Shown: positions 49,638 through 61,169, counted from the first letter of the stretch. The stretch is 64,000 nucleotides of DNA from Nocardioides sp. Root122 (GCF_001425025.1 NZ_LMDE01000013.1:225186-289185); one strand, 5' to 3'. Made by a program: numbers and translations. The notes: generated by a model not told the origin, from the sequence alone.

Positions 49638-50967
49638 CCGGCCGCACGAACCCGCCCGACGCGATCTGCTCGCCGCCGACCCACACGTCGGCGACGTCGG
49701 CGTCGGAGGCGAGCGCGAAGACCTTGCCCAGCGCGGCCTCGGGGGTCTCGGCGTGCCGGAGCCCGATGTCGAGCGCGGTGCCGGGCGGTGGGCGGAGCAG
49801 GAGGGCGTCGAACTGCTTGCCCTCGGACAGGTCGCCGACGGTGTCCCCCAGGCCCAACGCTGCCGCACCCGCCGCGGTGGCCAGGTGGAGCAGGTGCCCT
49901 GCGCCGAGCGGCATCCCCTGGTCCCCCATCAGGTGCTGGAGGAAGTAGGCCTGCAGGCCCTCCTTGAAGATCGAGAACCCGGTGCCCGCACCGACGTCGC
50001 TGCCCAGCGCGACCCGCACCCCGGCCGCGAGGTGGCGCGTGAGCGGGAACATCCCGGACCCGAGCGCGGCGTTGCTCGTCGGGCAGTAGGCGACCGCCGT
50101 CCCGCGCGCGGCCATCACGGCGAGCTCGGGGTCGGTGGGGTGCACGTTGTGGGCCAGCACGGCGAACGACCCCAGCAGCGCGTGGTGGTCGTAGGTGTCG
50201 ACGTAGTGCGCGCGGTCGGGGAACTGGCCCGCGACCGTGGCGACCTCGGCGTTGTTCTCGTTGACGTGGGAGGTGAAGCAGGCACCGTCCACGGAGTCGA
50301 GCACCGCCCGGCAGGCGGCCAGGACCGGGTCGGAGGCCGACAGCGAGAAGCGAGGCGTCACGGCGTAGCGCAGCCGCTCGCGACCGTGCCAGCGCGAAGC
50401 CAGCGCGAGCGCCTCGTCGTAGGCCCGCTGCGGCGTGGTGAGGAGCGGGTCGGGCAGCATCCGGTCACTCACCACGAGGCCGCTGGTCATCCGCAGGCCG
50501 TAGCGCTCCGCCTCGGCGAGCAGCGCGTCGACCGCAGGAGCGAAGTGGGATCCGAAGACCAGCGACGTGGTCGTCCCGGCCGAGACCAGGCCGGCGACGA
50601 ACTCGCCGGCGATCGTGGCGGCGTACGACGGTGAGGCGAGGTGTTGCTCCTCGGGCAGCGCGCAGCGGTCGAGCCACTCGAGCAGCGGCATGCCGAGCGC
50701 GCCGATCACCCGGACCTGGGGGAAGTGGACGTGCGTGTCCACCAGCCCCGGCAGGAGCAGTCCCGCGCGCAGGTCGATCACGGCCGCGTCGCGATGGGCG
50801 GCCGCCACCGCGGCGAACGGGCCGCGGGCCCGGATGACGCCGTCGTCGGAGACCAGCAGGCCGAGGTCGTCGTCGTGACGGAAGCCGGGACCGGCGGTCG
50901 CCGGGTCGAAGGGGTCGTCGGGGGTGTCGAAGGCGCGGGCCCGGTAGAGCACCCGGGTGCCGCTCAC
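49594..50967 (-). CDS. guaD: Guanine deaminase
   Basis: Deaminates guanine to xanthine, feeding xanthine dehydrogenase encoded just upstream. The 457-residue amidohydrolase has the metal motif DTHVHFPQVRVIGALGMP (His-x-His near 81-83), ACFTSHVNENNAEV (His), LAHNVHPTD (His) and GSDVGAGTGFS (Asp), all typical of GuaD. Start GTG 50967 gives family length; TTG 50979 overlapping the xdhC stop is the alternative. It closes the purine catabolic gene train, with its 3' end overlapping aceB by 44 bases on the other strand. Confidence 0.93.
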   Translation of the reverse strand: MSGTRVLYRARAFDTPDDPFDPATAGPGFRHDDDLGLLVSDDGVIRARGPFAAVAAAHRDAAVIDLRAGLLLPGLVDTHVHFPQVRVIGALGMPLLEWLDRCALPEEQHLASPSYAATIAGEFVAGLVSAGTTTSLVFGSHFAPAVDALLAEAERYGLRMTSGLVVSDRMLPDPLLTTPQRAYDEALALASRWHGRERLRYAVTPRFSLSASDPVLAACRAVLDSVDGACFTSHVNENNAEVATVAGQFPDRAHYVDTYDHHALLGSFAVLAHNVHPTDPELAVMAARGTAVAYCPTSNAALGSGMFPLTRHLAAGVRVALGSDVGAGTGFSIFKEGLQAYFLQHLMGDQGMPLGAGHLLHLATAAGAAALGLGDTVGDLSEGKQFDALLLRPPPGTALDIGLRHAETPEAALGKVFALASDADVADVWVGGEQIASGGFVRPVTPRAPAGRRTPAG

Positions 50968-50975
50968 CGGGGTGG

Positions 50976-51791
50976 TCAAGGGCCGGTCCGGACGCGGTCG
51001 GCGGCGAACAGGCCGACCAGCTCGGCGGCGACGGACACCGCGATCGCCGCGGGCTCCTTGGCGGGCAGCCCGGCCAGCCCGATCGGGCAGCGGATGCGGC
51101 CGACGGTCGCGTCGTCGTGCCCCTCGACCGTGAGTCCGGTGCGGAAGCGCGCCCACTTGGCGGCCGACCCGATGAGCCCGATCGAGCCCAGGTGGGCACA
51201 CCGCAGCGCCGCGTCGCAGAGGGCGAAGTCCTCGGCGTGGTCGTGCGTCATCACCAGGACGTGGGTGCCGGGGGGCACGGAGCCGAGCGCGAGCTCGGGG
51301 ACGGGTGCGTGGTGGACCCGAACGCGCGCCTCCCCGGCCCGGACGGGAGCCAGACGCTCCGTGCCCAGCTGGTCGGCCCGTGAGTCGACGAGGTGCAGGT
51401 CGAGGTCGTGGCCGGCCAGGATGCGGGCCAGCTCGAGCCCGACGTGCCCGACCCCGAAGACGGCGACGGCGGGGACGACGGGCAGCGGCTCGAGCATGAG
51501 GGTCACCTCGCCGCCGCAGCACTGGCGGCCGTGGTCGGTGCGGGCCCGGTCGGTCAGGCCGAGGGTGAGCTGCTCGGGCTCGACGACGCCGGTCGTGAGC
51601 ATCGCGCGCGCCCGCTCGACCGCGGTCTCCTCGAGGTTGCCGCCACCCACGCTCCCCCACGACCGTCCGTGCGCGACCACCATCTTGGCGCCGGCGTCGC
51701 GGGGTGCGTGACCGCGGACGTCGGCGACGGTGACGAGCACGCCGGCCTGCCGCTCGTCGCGGAGCGCCTGGACCGCCGCCAGCCAGTGCAC
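50976..51791 (-). CDS. xdhC: XdhC-type molybdenum cofactor insertion protein
   Basis: Chaperone that binds and sulfurates molybdopterin cofactor before its insertion into xanthine dehydrogenase. The 271-residue protein has an N-terminal XdhC/CoxI domain (about 1-100: VLVTVADVRGHAPRDAGAKM, and HGRQCCGG with a cysteine pair near 103-104) and a C-terminal Rossmann domain (VAVFGVGHVGLELARIL, about 124-140). The GTG at 51791 has GGAGGT 6 bases upstream, located inside the end of xdhB, with one base between the genes. Short starts further upstream are not family-like. Confidence 0.92.
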   Translation of the reverse strand: MHWLAAVQALRDERQAGVLVTVADVRGHAPRDAGAKMVVAHGRSWGSVGGGNLEETAVERARAMLTTGVVEPEQLTLGLTDRARTDHGRQCCGGEVTLMLEPLPVVPAVAVFGVGHVGLELARILAGHDLDLHLVDSRADQLGTERLAPVRAGEARVRVHHAPVPELALGSVPPGTHVLVMTHDHAEDFALCDAALRCAHLGSIGLIGSAAKWARFRTGLTVEGHDDATVGRIRCPIGLAGLPAKEPAAIAVSVAAELVGLFAADRVRTGP

Positions 51792-51792
51792 G

Positions 51793-54134
<2,342 letters not shown>

Positions 54135-54138
<4 letters not shown>

Positions 54139-55559
54139 CGCGCCACCTCCTCCCACCACGCGCGCAGCGCGTTGCCGAGCATCGCCGAGCGATAGGCCGC
54201 GCTCGCCCGCTGGTCGTCGATCGGGGTGCCCTCGGCGGCCAGCACCGTCGCGGCCGCCGCGACGGTCTCCGCGCTCCACGCCCGGCCCTCGAGGACCGCC
54301 TCGGTCCGCCGCGCGCGCAGGGGTGTGGCCGCGACGCCGCCGAGGCCGATCCGGGCCCGGACCACCGTGCCGTCAACGACATCGACGGCGGCTGCGACGG
54401 CCACGCTGGAGATGTCGTCGTAGCGCCGCTTGGCGACCTTGCGGAACGTCGTCAGCCCGGCGAGCGGCCTCGGCACCCGGACGCTCCGGACGAGCTCGCC
54501 GGGACGGAGGACGGTCGTGCGGTAGCCGGTGAAGAACTCCGCCAGCGGCACCTCGCGGTCGCCGTCGGCGGAGGCGAGCACGAGGCGCGCCTCGAGCGCC
54601 AGCAGGGTCGGGGCCAGGTCGCCGATCGGCGACGCCGTGGCCAGGTTGCCGCCGACGGTGGCGCTGTTGCGGATCAGCCGCGACGCGAACTGCGGCCAGA
54701 CCTGCGCGAGCAGCGGCACCGCGTCGCCGAGGCCGCGCTCGACCTCGCTCAGCGTGAGCGCCGCGCCGATCTCCACGGCCCCGCCGGGCCCGTCGGTCGA
54801 CAGTGCCCGCAGCTCGGGCACCCGGTCGACCGCGACGACGTACGACGCCCGGCGGCCGCGCAGGTTGGCCTCCACGCCCCAGTCGGTGGAGCCGGCAACG
54901 ACCGTGGCGTCGGAGTGCTCGGCGAGCAGGGACAGCGCCTCGGCGAGGTCGGCCGGCCGCGCGAAGCCGTCGAGCCGGGTCGCGACGGGTGCCGGCGCGG
55001 GGGCCGACTGCCGTTCGGCGAGGGGGTCGCCGGGTGCGGGCTCCCCCAGCGCCCACGCGGCGTCGCGGATCGGGCGGTAGCCGGTGCAGCGGCAGAGGTT
55101 GCCGCCGATCGCGTGGAGGTCGAAGCCGTTGGGGCCGTGCTCGGGGTCGGGGCCGGCGGCCGGACCCGCAGGGGCCGCGCGGTCGGTCCGGTAGTACTCG
55201 GCGGCCATCGAGCACACGAAGCCGGGCGTGCAGTAGCCGCACTGCGAGCCGCCCCGCACCGCGAGCTCGGCCTGCACCGGGTGCAGGTGTCCGGGGCTGC
55301 CGAGCCCCTCGGCGGTGACGACCTCCTGGCCGTCGAGCGCGGCCGCGGGCACCAGGCAGGCGTTGACCGGCGTCCACCGGGTGCCGGCGCCGTCGGGCCG
55401 GGCGAGGAGCACCGCGCAGGCGCCGCACTCCCCCTCGGCGCAGCCCTCCTTGGCCCCGGTCAGGCCGAGGCCGCGCAGGAGGTCGAGCGCGTTGGTGTGG
55501 ACGGGCACCCCGGCGAGCGGGCGCGGCTGACCATTGACGGTGATCTGCGCTTCGGACAC
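54135..55559 (-). CDS. xdhA: Xanthine dehydrogenase small subunit (Fe-S and FAD domains fused)
   Basis: A 474-residue subunit with two [2Fe-2S] clusters and FAD. Cluster ligands: Cys40, Cys45, Cys48, Cys68 (KEGCAEGECGAC ... NACL) and Cys107, Cys110, Cys156, Cys158 (CGYCTPGF ... CRCTGY). A proline-rich linker (173-194) joins the FAD domain, which shows VVAGSTDWGVE (about 220-230) and RNSATVGGNLATASPIGDL (about 297-315). GTG 55559 has GGAGGGGAG upstream. It follows the allE stop by 93 bases, the widest gap in the train, so a second promoter may lie there. Confidence 0.95.
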
Positions 55560-55602
55560 GGCACTCCCCTCCGTGCATGGTTCAGGGAGTCATGGGCCGC
55601 CG

Positions 55603-55618
55603 GTTGTCCATGCAGAAC
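55603..55618. promoter_or_regulatory. Imperfect 16-bp palindrome upstream of xdhA
   Basis: GTTGTCCA at 55603-55610 and TGCAGAAC at 55611-55618 match as inverted halves at 6 of 8 positions (GTTnTnCATGnAnAAC). It lies 44-59 bases upstream of xdhA in the only gap over 50 bases in the xdh-all-puc region and could be a site for a purine-catabolism regulator. Evidence is weak. Confidence 0.3.
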
Positions 55619-55652
55619 GACGACCTGTCAGTGCCATCGTACGTGACGCGGG

Positions 55653-56492
55653 TCACAATGCCGAGGAATTGAGGCGCAGCCGCGGGTGGCGGTTGACGTC
55701 CTTGTAGAGCAGGTAGCGGAACCGGCCGGGGCCGCCGGCGTAGCAGGCCTGCGGGCAGAAGGCGCGCAGCCACATGAAGTCGCCGGCCTGCACCTCGACC
55801 CAGTCCTTGTTGAGGAGGTAGACCGCCTTGCCCTCCAGGACGTAGAGCCCGTGCTCCATCACGTGGGTCTCCGGGAACGGGATCGCCCCGCCCGGCTCGA
55901 AGGTGACGATGTTGACGTGCATGTCGTGGCGTACGTCGAGCGGGTCGACGAAGCGCTGCGTGCCCCAGGCACCGTCGGTGCCGGGCATCGGCTCGATCGC
56001 CACGTCGTCCTCGTGCACCACGAACGCCTCCGGCACGTCGACGCCGTCGACCCGCTCGTAGGCCTTGCGGATCCAGTGGAACGTCGCCGGCTCGTCGGCG
56101 TCGTTGCGCAGCGACCAGGCGGTGCCGGGCGGGACGAAGGCGTAGCCACCCGGGCCGACCCGGTGCTCCACGCTCCCCAGCGTCAGGGATGCCGTGCCGC
56201 CGACGACGAGCAGGACGGCCTCCGCCTCGGGGTCGTCGTCCGGCCGCTCGGACCCGCCGCCGGGCGCGACCTCGACGACGTACCAGGAGAAGGTCTCGGC
56301 GAAGCCGGACAGCGGACGGGCGATCACCCACAGCCGGGTGTCGTCCCAGTGCGGCAGCCGGCTGGTGACGATGTCGCGCATGGTGCCGCGCGGGAGCACG
56401 GCGTAAGCCTCGGTGAAGACCGCGCGGCCCGACTCCCCGGTGGTCAGGTCGGTCTGCCCCGGCAGGCCTCCGGTCGGCACCCAGTAGCTCAT
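55653..56492 (-). CDS. allE: (S)-ureidoglycine aminohydrolase, bicupin
   Basis: Converts ureidoglycine to ureidoglycolate plus ammonia, with Mn2+, after allantoate amidohydrolase. The 279-residue protein is a double cupin: an N-terminal cupin (about 60-135) lacking clear metal ligands and a C-terminal one with MHVNIVTFEPGG (about 191-202), PETHVMEHGLYVLEGKAVYL (His, Glu, His) and a GDFMWLRAFCPQACYA late strand. The ATG at 56492 overlaps the allB stop (ATGA). Its substrate needs allantoate amidohydrolase, which is not in the window. Confidence 0.9.
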   Translation of the reverse strand: MSYWVPTGGLPGQTDLTTGESGRAVFTEAYAVLPRGTMRDIVTSRLPHWDDTRLWVIARPLSGFAETFSWYVVEVAPGGGSERPDDDPEAEAVLLVVGGTASLTLGSVEHRVGPGGYAFVPPGTAWSLRNDADEPATFHWIRKAYERVDGVDVPEAFVVHEDDVAIEPMPGTDGAWGTQRFVDPLDVRHDMHVNIVTFEPGGAIPFPETHVMEHGLYVLEGKAVYLLNKDWVEVQAGDFMWLRAFCPQACYAGGPGRFRYLLYKDVNRHPRLRLNSSAL

Positions 56493-57826
56493 GCACGTAC
56501 CCCTTCCCTGCTCAGCAGGCGGCCGCGCGGGTCGGCGGCCAGGTCGATCGGTGCGCCACGCAGCCAGGTCCCGCGCACGGTGCCGGCGAGCGTACGCCCG
56601 GCGTAGGGCGAGACCGGGTTCTTGTGGTGCAGCCGTGCGACGTCGACGGTCCACGGCTCGTCGGGGGCGAAGACGCAGAAGTCGGCCTCGGCGCCGACCG
56701 CGAGGTCGCCCTTGCCGACCAGCCCGACCCGGCGGGCCGGCGCGGTCGACATCCAGCGCACCACGTCGGTCAGCGGCACCCCGCGCTCGCGCGCCGCGGT
56801 CCACACGGCGGGCAGCCCGAGCTGGAGGGAGGCGATGCCACCCCACGCCTCCGCGAAGTCGCCGGAGTCCCGGCGCTTGAGGTCCTCGGTGCACGGCGAG
56901 TGGTCGCTGACCACCAGGTCGATGTCGCCCGCGGCGAGCGCTGCCCAGAGCGCGTCGCGGTTGCTGGAGTCGCGGATCGGCGGGCAGCACTTGAGCTCGG
57001 TCGCGCCGTCGGGGATCGAGCCCGCGTCGAAGACGAGGTAGTGCGGGCAGGTCTCCACGCTCACGTCGACCCCGCCGGCGCGGGCCTCGCGCAGGGCCGG
57101 GACGGCACCGGACGCGCTGAGGTGGACGACGTGGGCCCGTCCGCCGGTGGCGCGGGCCGTGGCGACGACGAGGTCGATGGCCTGCTCCTCCGCCGCATCG
57201 GGGCGGCTCGCGAGGAACGTGGCGTACGCCGCCCCGTGGGCGCAGTCGCCGACCACGTCGCCGTCCTCGGCGTGCACGATCATCAGCGCGCCGAGCCGCG
57301 CGGTCTCCGCCATCGCCTCGGTGAAGTCGGTCGGCGCCAGGTGGGGGAACTCCTCGACACCCGAGTCGAGCAGGAAGCACTTGAAGCCGAAGACGCCGGC
57401 CTCGTGGAGCTCGGCGAGGTCAGCGGTGTTCCCCGGGACCGCGCCGCCCCAGAAGCCGACGTCGACGAACACCTGGCCCCGTGCCACGGCGCGCTTCTCC
57501 TCGAGGGCGGCAACCGTCGTGGTGGGCGGGATGCTGTTGAGCGGCATGTCCACGATCGTGGTGACGCCGCCCGCGGCCGCGGCCCGGGTGGCGCTGGCGA
57601 AGCCCTCCCACTCGGTGCGGCCGGGCTCGTTGACGTGCACGTGGGTGTCGACCATTCCGGGCAGCAGCACCTCGTCGGCTGCGAGCTCGACGACGTCGGC
57701 CTCCCCCGCCGGGTCGTCGTACGCCCCGAGGGCGACGACGATGCCGTCGCGGACACGCACGGAGCAGGCGACCTCGGAGTCGCCGACGACCGCGCGGGGG
57801 GCGCGGAGCAGGAGGTCGGCGGCCAC
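56489..57826 (-). CDS. allB: Allantoinase
   Basis: Opens allantoin to allantoate. The 445-residue amidohydrolase has the metal motifs DTHVHVNEPGR (about 59-69, His-x-His), GFKCFL with the carbamylated-lysine position (about 147-152), MIVHAEDGD and VVHLSASG histidines, and SDHSPC aspartate. The NEPGR after His distinguishes allantoinase from dihydropyrimidinase. The GTG at 57826 follows the uraH stop by 2 bases. Part of one transcript with uraH-uraD-pucL. Confidence 0.94.
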   Translation of the reverse strand: MAADLLLRAPRAVVGDSEVACSVRVRDGIVVALGAYDDPAGEADVVELAADEVLLPGMVDTHVHVNEPGRTEWEGFASATRAAAAGGVTTIVDMPLNSIPPTTTVAALEEKRAVARGQVFVDVGFWGGAVPGNTADLAELHEAGVFGFKCFLLDSGVEEFPHLAPTDFTEAMAETARLGALMIVHAEDGDVVGDCAHGAAYATFLASRPDAAEEQAIDLVVATARATGGRAHVVHLSASGAVPALREARAGGVDVSVETCPHYLVFDAGSIPDGATELKCCPPIRDSSNRDALWAALAAGDIDLVVSDHSPCTEDLKRRDSGDFAEAWGGIASLQLGLPAVWTAARERGVPLTDVVRWMSTAPARRVGLVGKGDLAVGAEADFCVFAPDEPWTVDVARLHHKNPVSPYAGRTLAGTVRGTWLRGAPIDLAADPRGRLLSREGVRA

Positions 57827-57828
57827 GC

Positions 57829-58149
57829 TCAGCTGCCCCGGTAGGTGGAGTAGCCGAACGGGCTCAGCAGCAGGGGGACGTGGTAGTGCTCGTCGTCACC
57901 GACGGCGAAGGTGACCACGACCTCGGGGTAGAAGGCCGTGGTCCCCTGGGCGGCGAACCACGCGCCGGTGTCGAAGCGCAGGACGTGGTCCTCGGCGACC
58001 AGGTCGGCGGCGAGGTCGCCGATCCGCCCGTCGGCGTCGGTGAGCCCCTCGGCGAGGATGCTGCCGTCGGCCGACTCGAGGGTGATCCGCAGGCCCGCGG
58101 CCGGGCGTCCGCTCGCGGTGTCGAGGACGTGGGTGCTCAACGACGCCAT
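57829..58149 (-). CDS. uraH: 5-hydroxyisourate hydrolase
   Basis: Hydrolyses the unstable urate oxidase product 5-hydroxyisourate to OHCU. The 106-residue transthyretin-like protein has the conserved STHVLDTASGRPAAGLRI start (His-7 region), HYHVPLLLSPFGYSTYRGS end and the terminal YRGS tetrapeptide, a hallmark of the family. Shares one base with the uraD stop (TGATG). A complete set of uraH-uraD with uricase avoids racemic allantoin formation. Confidence 0.95.
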   Translation of the reverse strand: MASLSTHVLDTASGRPAAGLRITLESADGSILAEGLTDADGRIGDLAADLVAEDHVLRFDTGAWFAAQGTTAFYPEVVVTFAVGDDEHYHVPLLLSPFGYSTYRGS

Positions 58150-58658
58150 CAGGACAACGCCTCCTTCATCCGCAGCACGGCGATCTGGGCCAGCTGGTCG
58201 ATCGTCGCGGCCCGCTCGAGCTCGTCGGAGTTGTCGAGCCGGTGCCGCAGGTGGTCGAGGATCTCCGGCCCACTGCGCCCGGCCGCGCGGACGATGAAGA
58301 CGCGGCCGAAGCGCTCCTCGTAGGCACGGTTGCCCTCCGCGAGCGCGCGTACGACGTCGGCGTCGCCGCGGTCGACCCCCGCCTGCTCGCGCGTCGAGTG
58401 CTCGGCGTCGTGCTGCGCCGCGTCGGCGCGCTCGCCGATGCGGGGGTGCCGGGCCAGCGCCTGCTCGAGCTCGTCGTCGGTGATCACGGCCGCGGCGGCG
58501 ACCATCGCGTCCTCGAGCTCGCCGACGTCGACGTAGGGCCGGGCGAGCGTGACGGCCTCGGCCCACCGCGGTGCGTCGAGGCAGACCAGCAGTCGGGCCC
58601 GCGCGTCGTCGGCGGGCAGCTCGTTGAACGCCGCCAGGGCGGACTCCGTGCCGCTCAT
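58149..58658 (-). CDS. uraD: OHCU decarboxylase
   Basis: Decarboxylates 2-oxo-4-hydroxy-4-carboxy-5-ureidoimidazoline to (S)-allantoin. The 169-residue helical protein has LARHPRIGER (about 68-77, catalytic His in RHPRIG), an acidic turn and the YEERFGRVFIVRAAGRSG motif (about 112-129) typical of the family. The ATG at 58658 overlaps the uricase stop by 4 bases (ATGA). Confidence 0.94.
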   Translation of the reverse strand: MSGTESALAAFNELPADDARARLLVCLDAPRWAEAVTLARPYVDVGELEDAMVAAAAVITDDELEQALARHPRIGERADAAQHDAEHSTREQAGVDRGDADVVRALAEGNRAYEERFGRVFIVRAAGRSGPEILDHLRHRLDNSDELERAATIDQLAQIAVLRMKEALS

Positions 58659-59515
58659 CGGGCCTCGTCGTCGCGCAGGACCGTCGCCTCGATCAGGCCG
58701 TAGGGCCGGTCCGCGGCGATGAACACCTCGCCCGGGTTGTCCAGCCCGAAGGGTTGCAGGTCGACGAGGAAGTGGTGCTTGTTGGGCGCCGTCATGCTGA
58801 CCGAGGTGACCTCGTCGTGGGCCTCGAGGACGGCGCGGCCCATCGCGTAGAGGGTCTCCTGGAGGGCGTGGCTGTAGGTCGTCGCGAACGTGGAGAGCAG
58901 GAGCGCCCGCACGGCGTCGTGGGTCGCGTTCCAGTCGATGTCCGCGCCGTGGCGGTAGCGCCACTCGGCGCGGAGGGCGGTGGCGAGGATCCGGTCGTCG
59001 GCGTCGGGGAGCGTCGTGTAGTCGTCGCGCAGGAACCCCTTGAACTCCGAGCCTGTCGACTTCAGGACGACGAGGTCCTCGACGCCGGCGGCGACCTCGG
59101 TGCGCTCGCGCGTCACGTCGACCCGGGCGGTGCGGACCTCGCCACCACGACGGACGAAGGCGTGGTCGTGGCCCTGCCCGTCGACCTCGATGCGGTCCCA
59201 GGCGTGCTCCTGCACCTGCACGAGCGCGCCCTCCGCGGCGGGCGTGGCCTCGAGCAGCCGGGCGCCGAGGGCGATCGCGTAGTCCTCGGGGGAGCTGATG
59301 CCGTGCTTCTTCGCGTAGGCGAAGGCGGTGTTCTTCTGGGTGTCGGTGGGCAGCACGTGCGACTGGTCGCCGTGGGTGTGCGCCGACGCGAAGTCGCCGC
59401 GCAGCGACGTCGACACGGTGAGGTCGCGGATCTCGTGGCGCGGTGTGTCGCGCACGATCCGGACCACGCGCGTCTCCGCCTTGCCGTACTGGTTCGGCCC
59501 CAGGACGATCCCCAT
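58655..59515 (-). CDS. pucL: Urate oxidase (uricase), cofactor-free
   Basis: Oxidises urate to 5-hydroxyisourate with O2. The 286-residue protein has two T-fold domains. Visible are NQYGKAETRV (catalytic Lys12), LPTDTQKNTAFAYAKK (catalytic Thr about 57) and LKSTGSEFKGF, plus SMTAPNKHHFLVDLQPF with the His near the active site. The C-terminus has no SKL, as expected for bacteria. ATG 59515 is four bases after the DUF6986 stop. Length matches the family (about 290-300). Confidence 0.96.
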   Translation of the reverse strand: MGIVLGPNQYGKAETRVVRIVRDTPRHEIRDLTVSTSLRGDFASAHTHGDQSHVLPTDTQKNTAFAYAKKHGISSPEDYAIALGARLLEATPAAEGALVQVQEHAWDRIEVDGQGHDHAFVRRGGEVRTARVDVTRERTEVAAGVEDLVVLKSTGSEFKGFLRDDYTTLPDADDRILATALRAEWRYRHGADIDWNATHDAVRALLLSTFATTYSHALQETLYAMGRAVLEAHDEVTSVSMTAPNKHHFLVDLQPFGLDNPGEVFIAADRPYGLIEATVLRDDEAR

Positions 59516-59519
59516 CGGC

Positions 59520-60785
59520 TCAGCCTGCCTCTCCCCCGGCGCGGTGCGCCAGTGTCGCCAGGGCCCGCGTGTCGAGCCCGGTCGCCTCGTCGACCTCCGC
59601 CGCCGTCAGCGCCCCGCAGTCGAGCCCGCGCAGCAGGAAGTCGGCGAGAGCCCGCGCCGTCGCGGGCTCGTCGAGGACGCCGGACTCCCGGCGCCCGACG
59701 TAGGTGTGCAGCCGCTGGGCGGCGGCCGTCCAGCCGTCGCGGTAGAAGCCGAAGGTGGCTGCGAAGCGCGTCGGCAGCTGGGCCGGGTGCAGGTCCCAGC
59801 CCTGGTAGTAGCCGCGCTCGAGCGAGCGGCGTACCAGCCGGAGGTGGTTGGCCCAGGCGGCCCGCACCTCGTCGGCCCCGCCGACCGGCAGCACGTTGGT
59901 GGACCCGTCGGAGAGGCGTACGCCGGTGCCCGCGGCAGCGGCCTGCATGACGGCCTTCGCGTGGTCGGCGACGGGGTGCTCGAGGCTCTGCTGGGCAGCG
60001 GCGACGCCGCAGTAGGCGCTGTAGTCGTAGGTGCCGTAGTGCAGGCCGGTGCACCTGCCGTCCGAGGCGTGCACCATCCGCGCGACGAGCGCGGTGCCGT
60101 CGGGGCCGAGGATCGACTGCGGGGTCTCCACCTGGATCTCGAACGCGAGCGCCCGGTCGCCCAGGCCCAGTGCGGCCTCGAGCCGCTCGGCGGCGTGGAC
60201 GAGTGCCTCGACCTGCTCCACCGCGGTCACCTTCGGCAGCGTCACCACGAAGCCGGTCGGCAGCCCTCGGCCCCGGGCCAGGCGCTCGAGGAAGAGGGTG
60301 AGGGTGCGCACCCCGCGGCGCCGGGTCGGCGCCTCGAGGCTCTTGAAGCGGATGCCGGTGCCGGGCGGCGCGGTGCCGTCGTCCAGGGCGGTGCGCAGCT
60401 CCCCGGCCGCGCGTACGACGTCGCGGTCCTCCTCGTCGTCGGGCCGGGTGCCGTAGCCGTCCTCGAGGTCGATGCGCAGGTCCTCGACGGGCTCCGCGGC
60501 GAGCTTCGCCCGGACCCGGTCGAGCAGGCCGCGGTCGCCGCCGAGCAGGTCGAGCAGCACCGGCTCGTGCTCCGCGACAGCGGCGAGCGCGGCGTCTGCG
60601 TGCTCTTGCACGAGGCTGGCGTGGAAGCGGTCGGCCGGGACGTAGACGGTGTGCACCGGCTGGCGGCCGGGTCGCGCGCCCGGGTAGTGGCGGGCCAGGT
60701 CGGCGTCGGCGCCCGCCAGGCGCTCGTCGAGCTCAGCGGTGATCCCACCGATGAGGTCGGCGAGGCCCGACGAGCGGCTGTCCAT
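59520..60785 (-). CDS. DUF6986 aldolase/citrate-lyase-like protein
   Basis: A 421-residue protein of the HpcH/HpaI aldolase-like DUF6986 family, function not established. Features: LRIDLEDGYG (about 103-112, acidic metal-type patch), IRFKSLEAPTRRRG (about 145-158), FEIQVETPQSI (about 215-225, the Glu of the lyase superfamily), GLHYGTYDYSAYCG (about 247-260) and GWDLHPAQLPTRFAA. The last two are characteristic of CitE-like proteins that bind a phosphoenolpyruvate- or glyoxylate-type substrate through Mg2+. Its place directly upstream of uricase (4 bases) argues for a role late in ureide metabolism, for example glyoxylate use. Confidence 0.85.
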   Translation of the reverse strand: MDSRSSGLADLIGGITAELDERLAGADADLARHYPGARPGRQPVHTVYVPADRFHASLVQEHADAALAAVAEHEPVLLDLLGGDRGLLDRVRAKLAAEPVEDLRIDLEDGYGTRPDDEEDRDVVRAAGELRTALDDGTAPPGTGIRFKSLEAPTRRRGVRTLTLFLERLARGRGLPTGFVVTLPKVTAVEQVEALVHAAERLEAALGLGDRALAFEIQVETPQSILGPDGTALVARMVHASDGRCTGLHYGTYDYSAYCGVAAAQQSLEHPVADHAKAVMQAAAAGTGVRLSDGSTNVLPVGGADEVRAAWANHLRLVRRSLERGYYQGWDLHPAQLPTRFAATFGFYRDGWTAAAQRLHTYVGRRESGVLDEPATARALADFLLRGLDCGALTAAEVDEATGLDTRALATLAHRAGGEAG

Positions 60786-60825
60786 GCAGGGACACTAGAC
60801 CGCCAGAGGGTGGTGGTGCGTCAGG

Positions 60826-61143
60826 TCAGTGGGTGGGCGGCCGCTTGCGCTGCGGCGCCGGACGCGTCGGGTCGTCGTCCGGCCGGTCGATGTCGGCGGG
60901 CACGACGATCGGCTTGAGGCGCGCCCAGCCGAGGAAGAACGCCGCGACGGCGATGAGGGCGATGCCGGTCCAGAGGTTGGCGTTGACGTCGCCGGTCTTG
61001 TCGAGCTCCTTGTCGCCGAACAGGCCGGCCAGCGTCAGGATCACGCCGTAGACGCCCATCAGCGCGCCGATGATGTTGCGGATGTCGAAGGCGCCTGCCT
61101 TGTGGGGCTTGCGGCTGGTGTCGGTCGTGTCGGTGTCGGACAT
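60826..61143 (-). CDS. Small two-helix membrane protein linked to the symporter
   Basis: A 105-residue protein with two hydrophobic helices (about 20-43 and 58-75) and hydrophilic ends; the proline-rich tail is likely cytoplasmic. The pattern FDIRNIIGALMGVYGVILTL is noted. It starts 26 bases after the SSS symporter stop and ends 40 bases before DUF6986, so it sits in the same transcript. Short partner subunits next to SSS symporters are known in several bacteria. Function inferred only from position. Confidence 0.78.
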   Translation of the reverse strand: MSDTDTTDTSRKPHKAGAFDIRNIIGALMGVYGVILTLAGLFGDKELDKTGDVNANLWTGIALIAVAAFFLGWARLKPIVVPADIDRPDDDPTRPAPQRKRPPTH

Positions 61144-61169
61144 GGTGGCTCCCCTTCCTTGTCTCGGGC

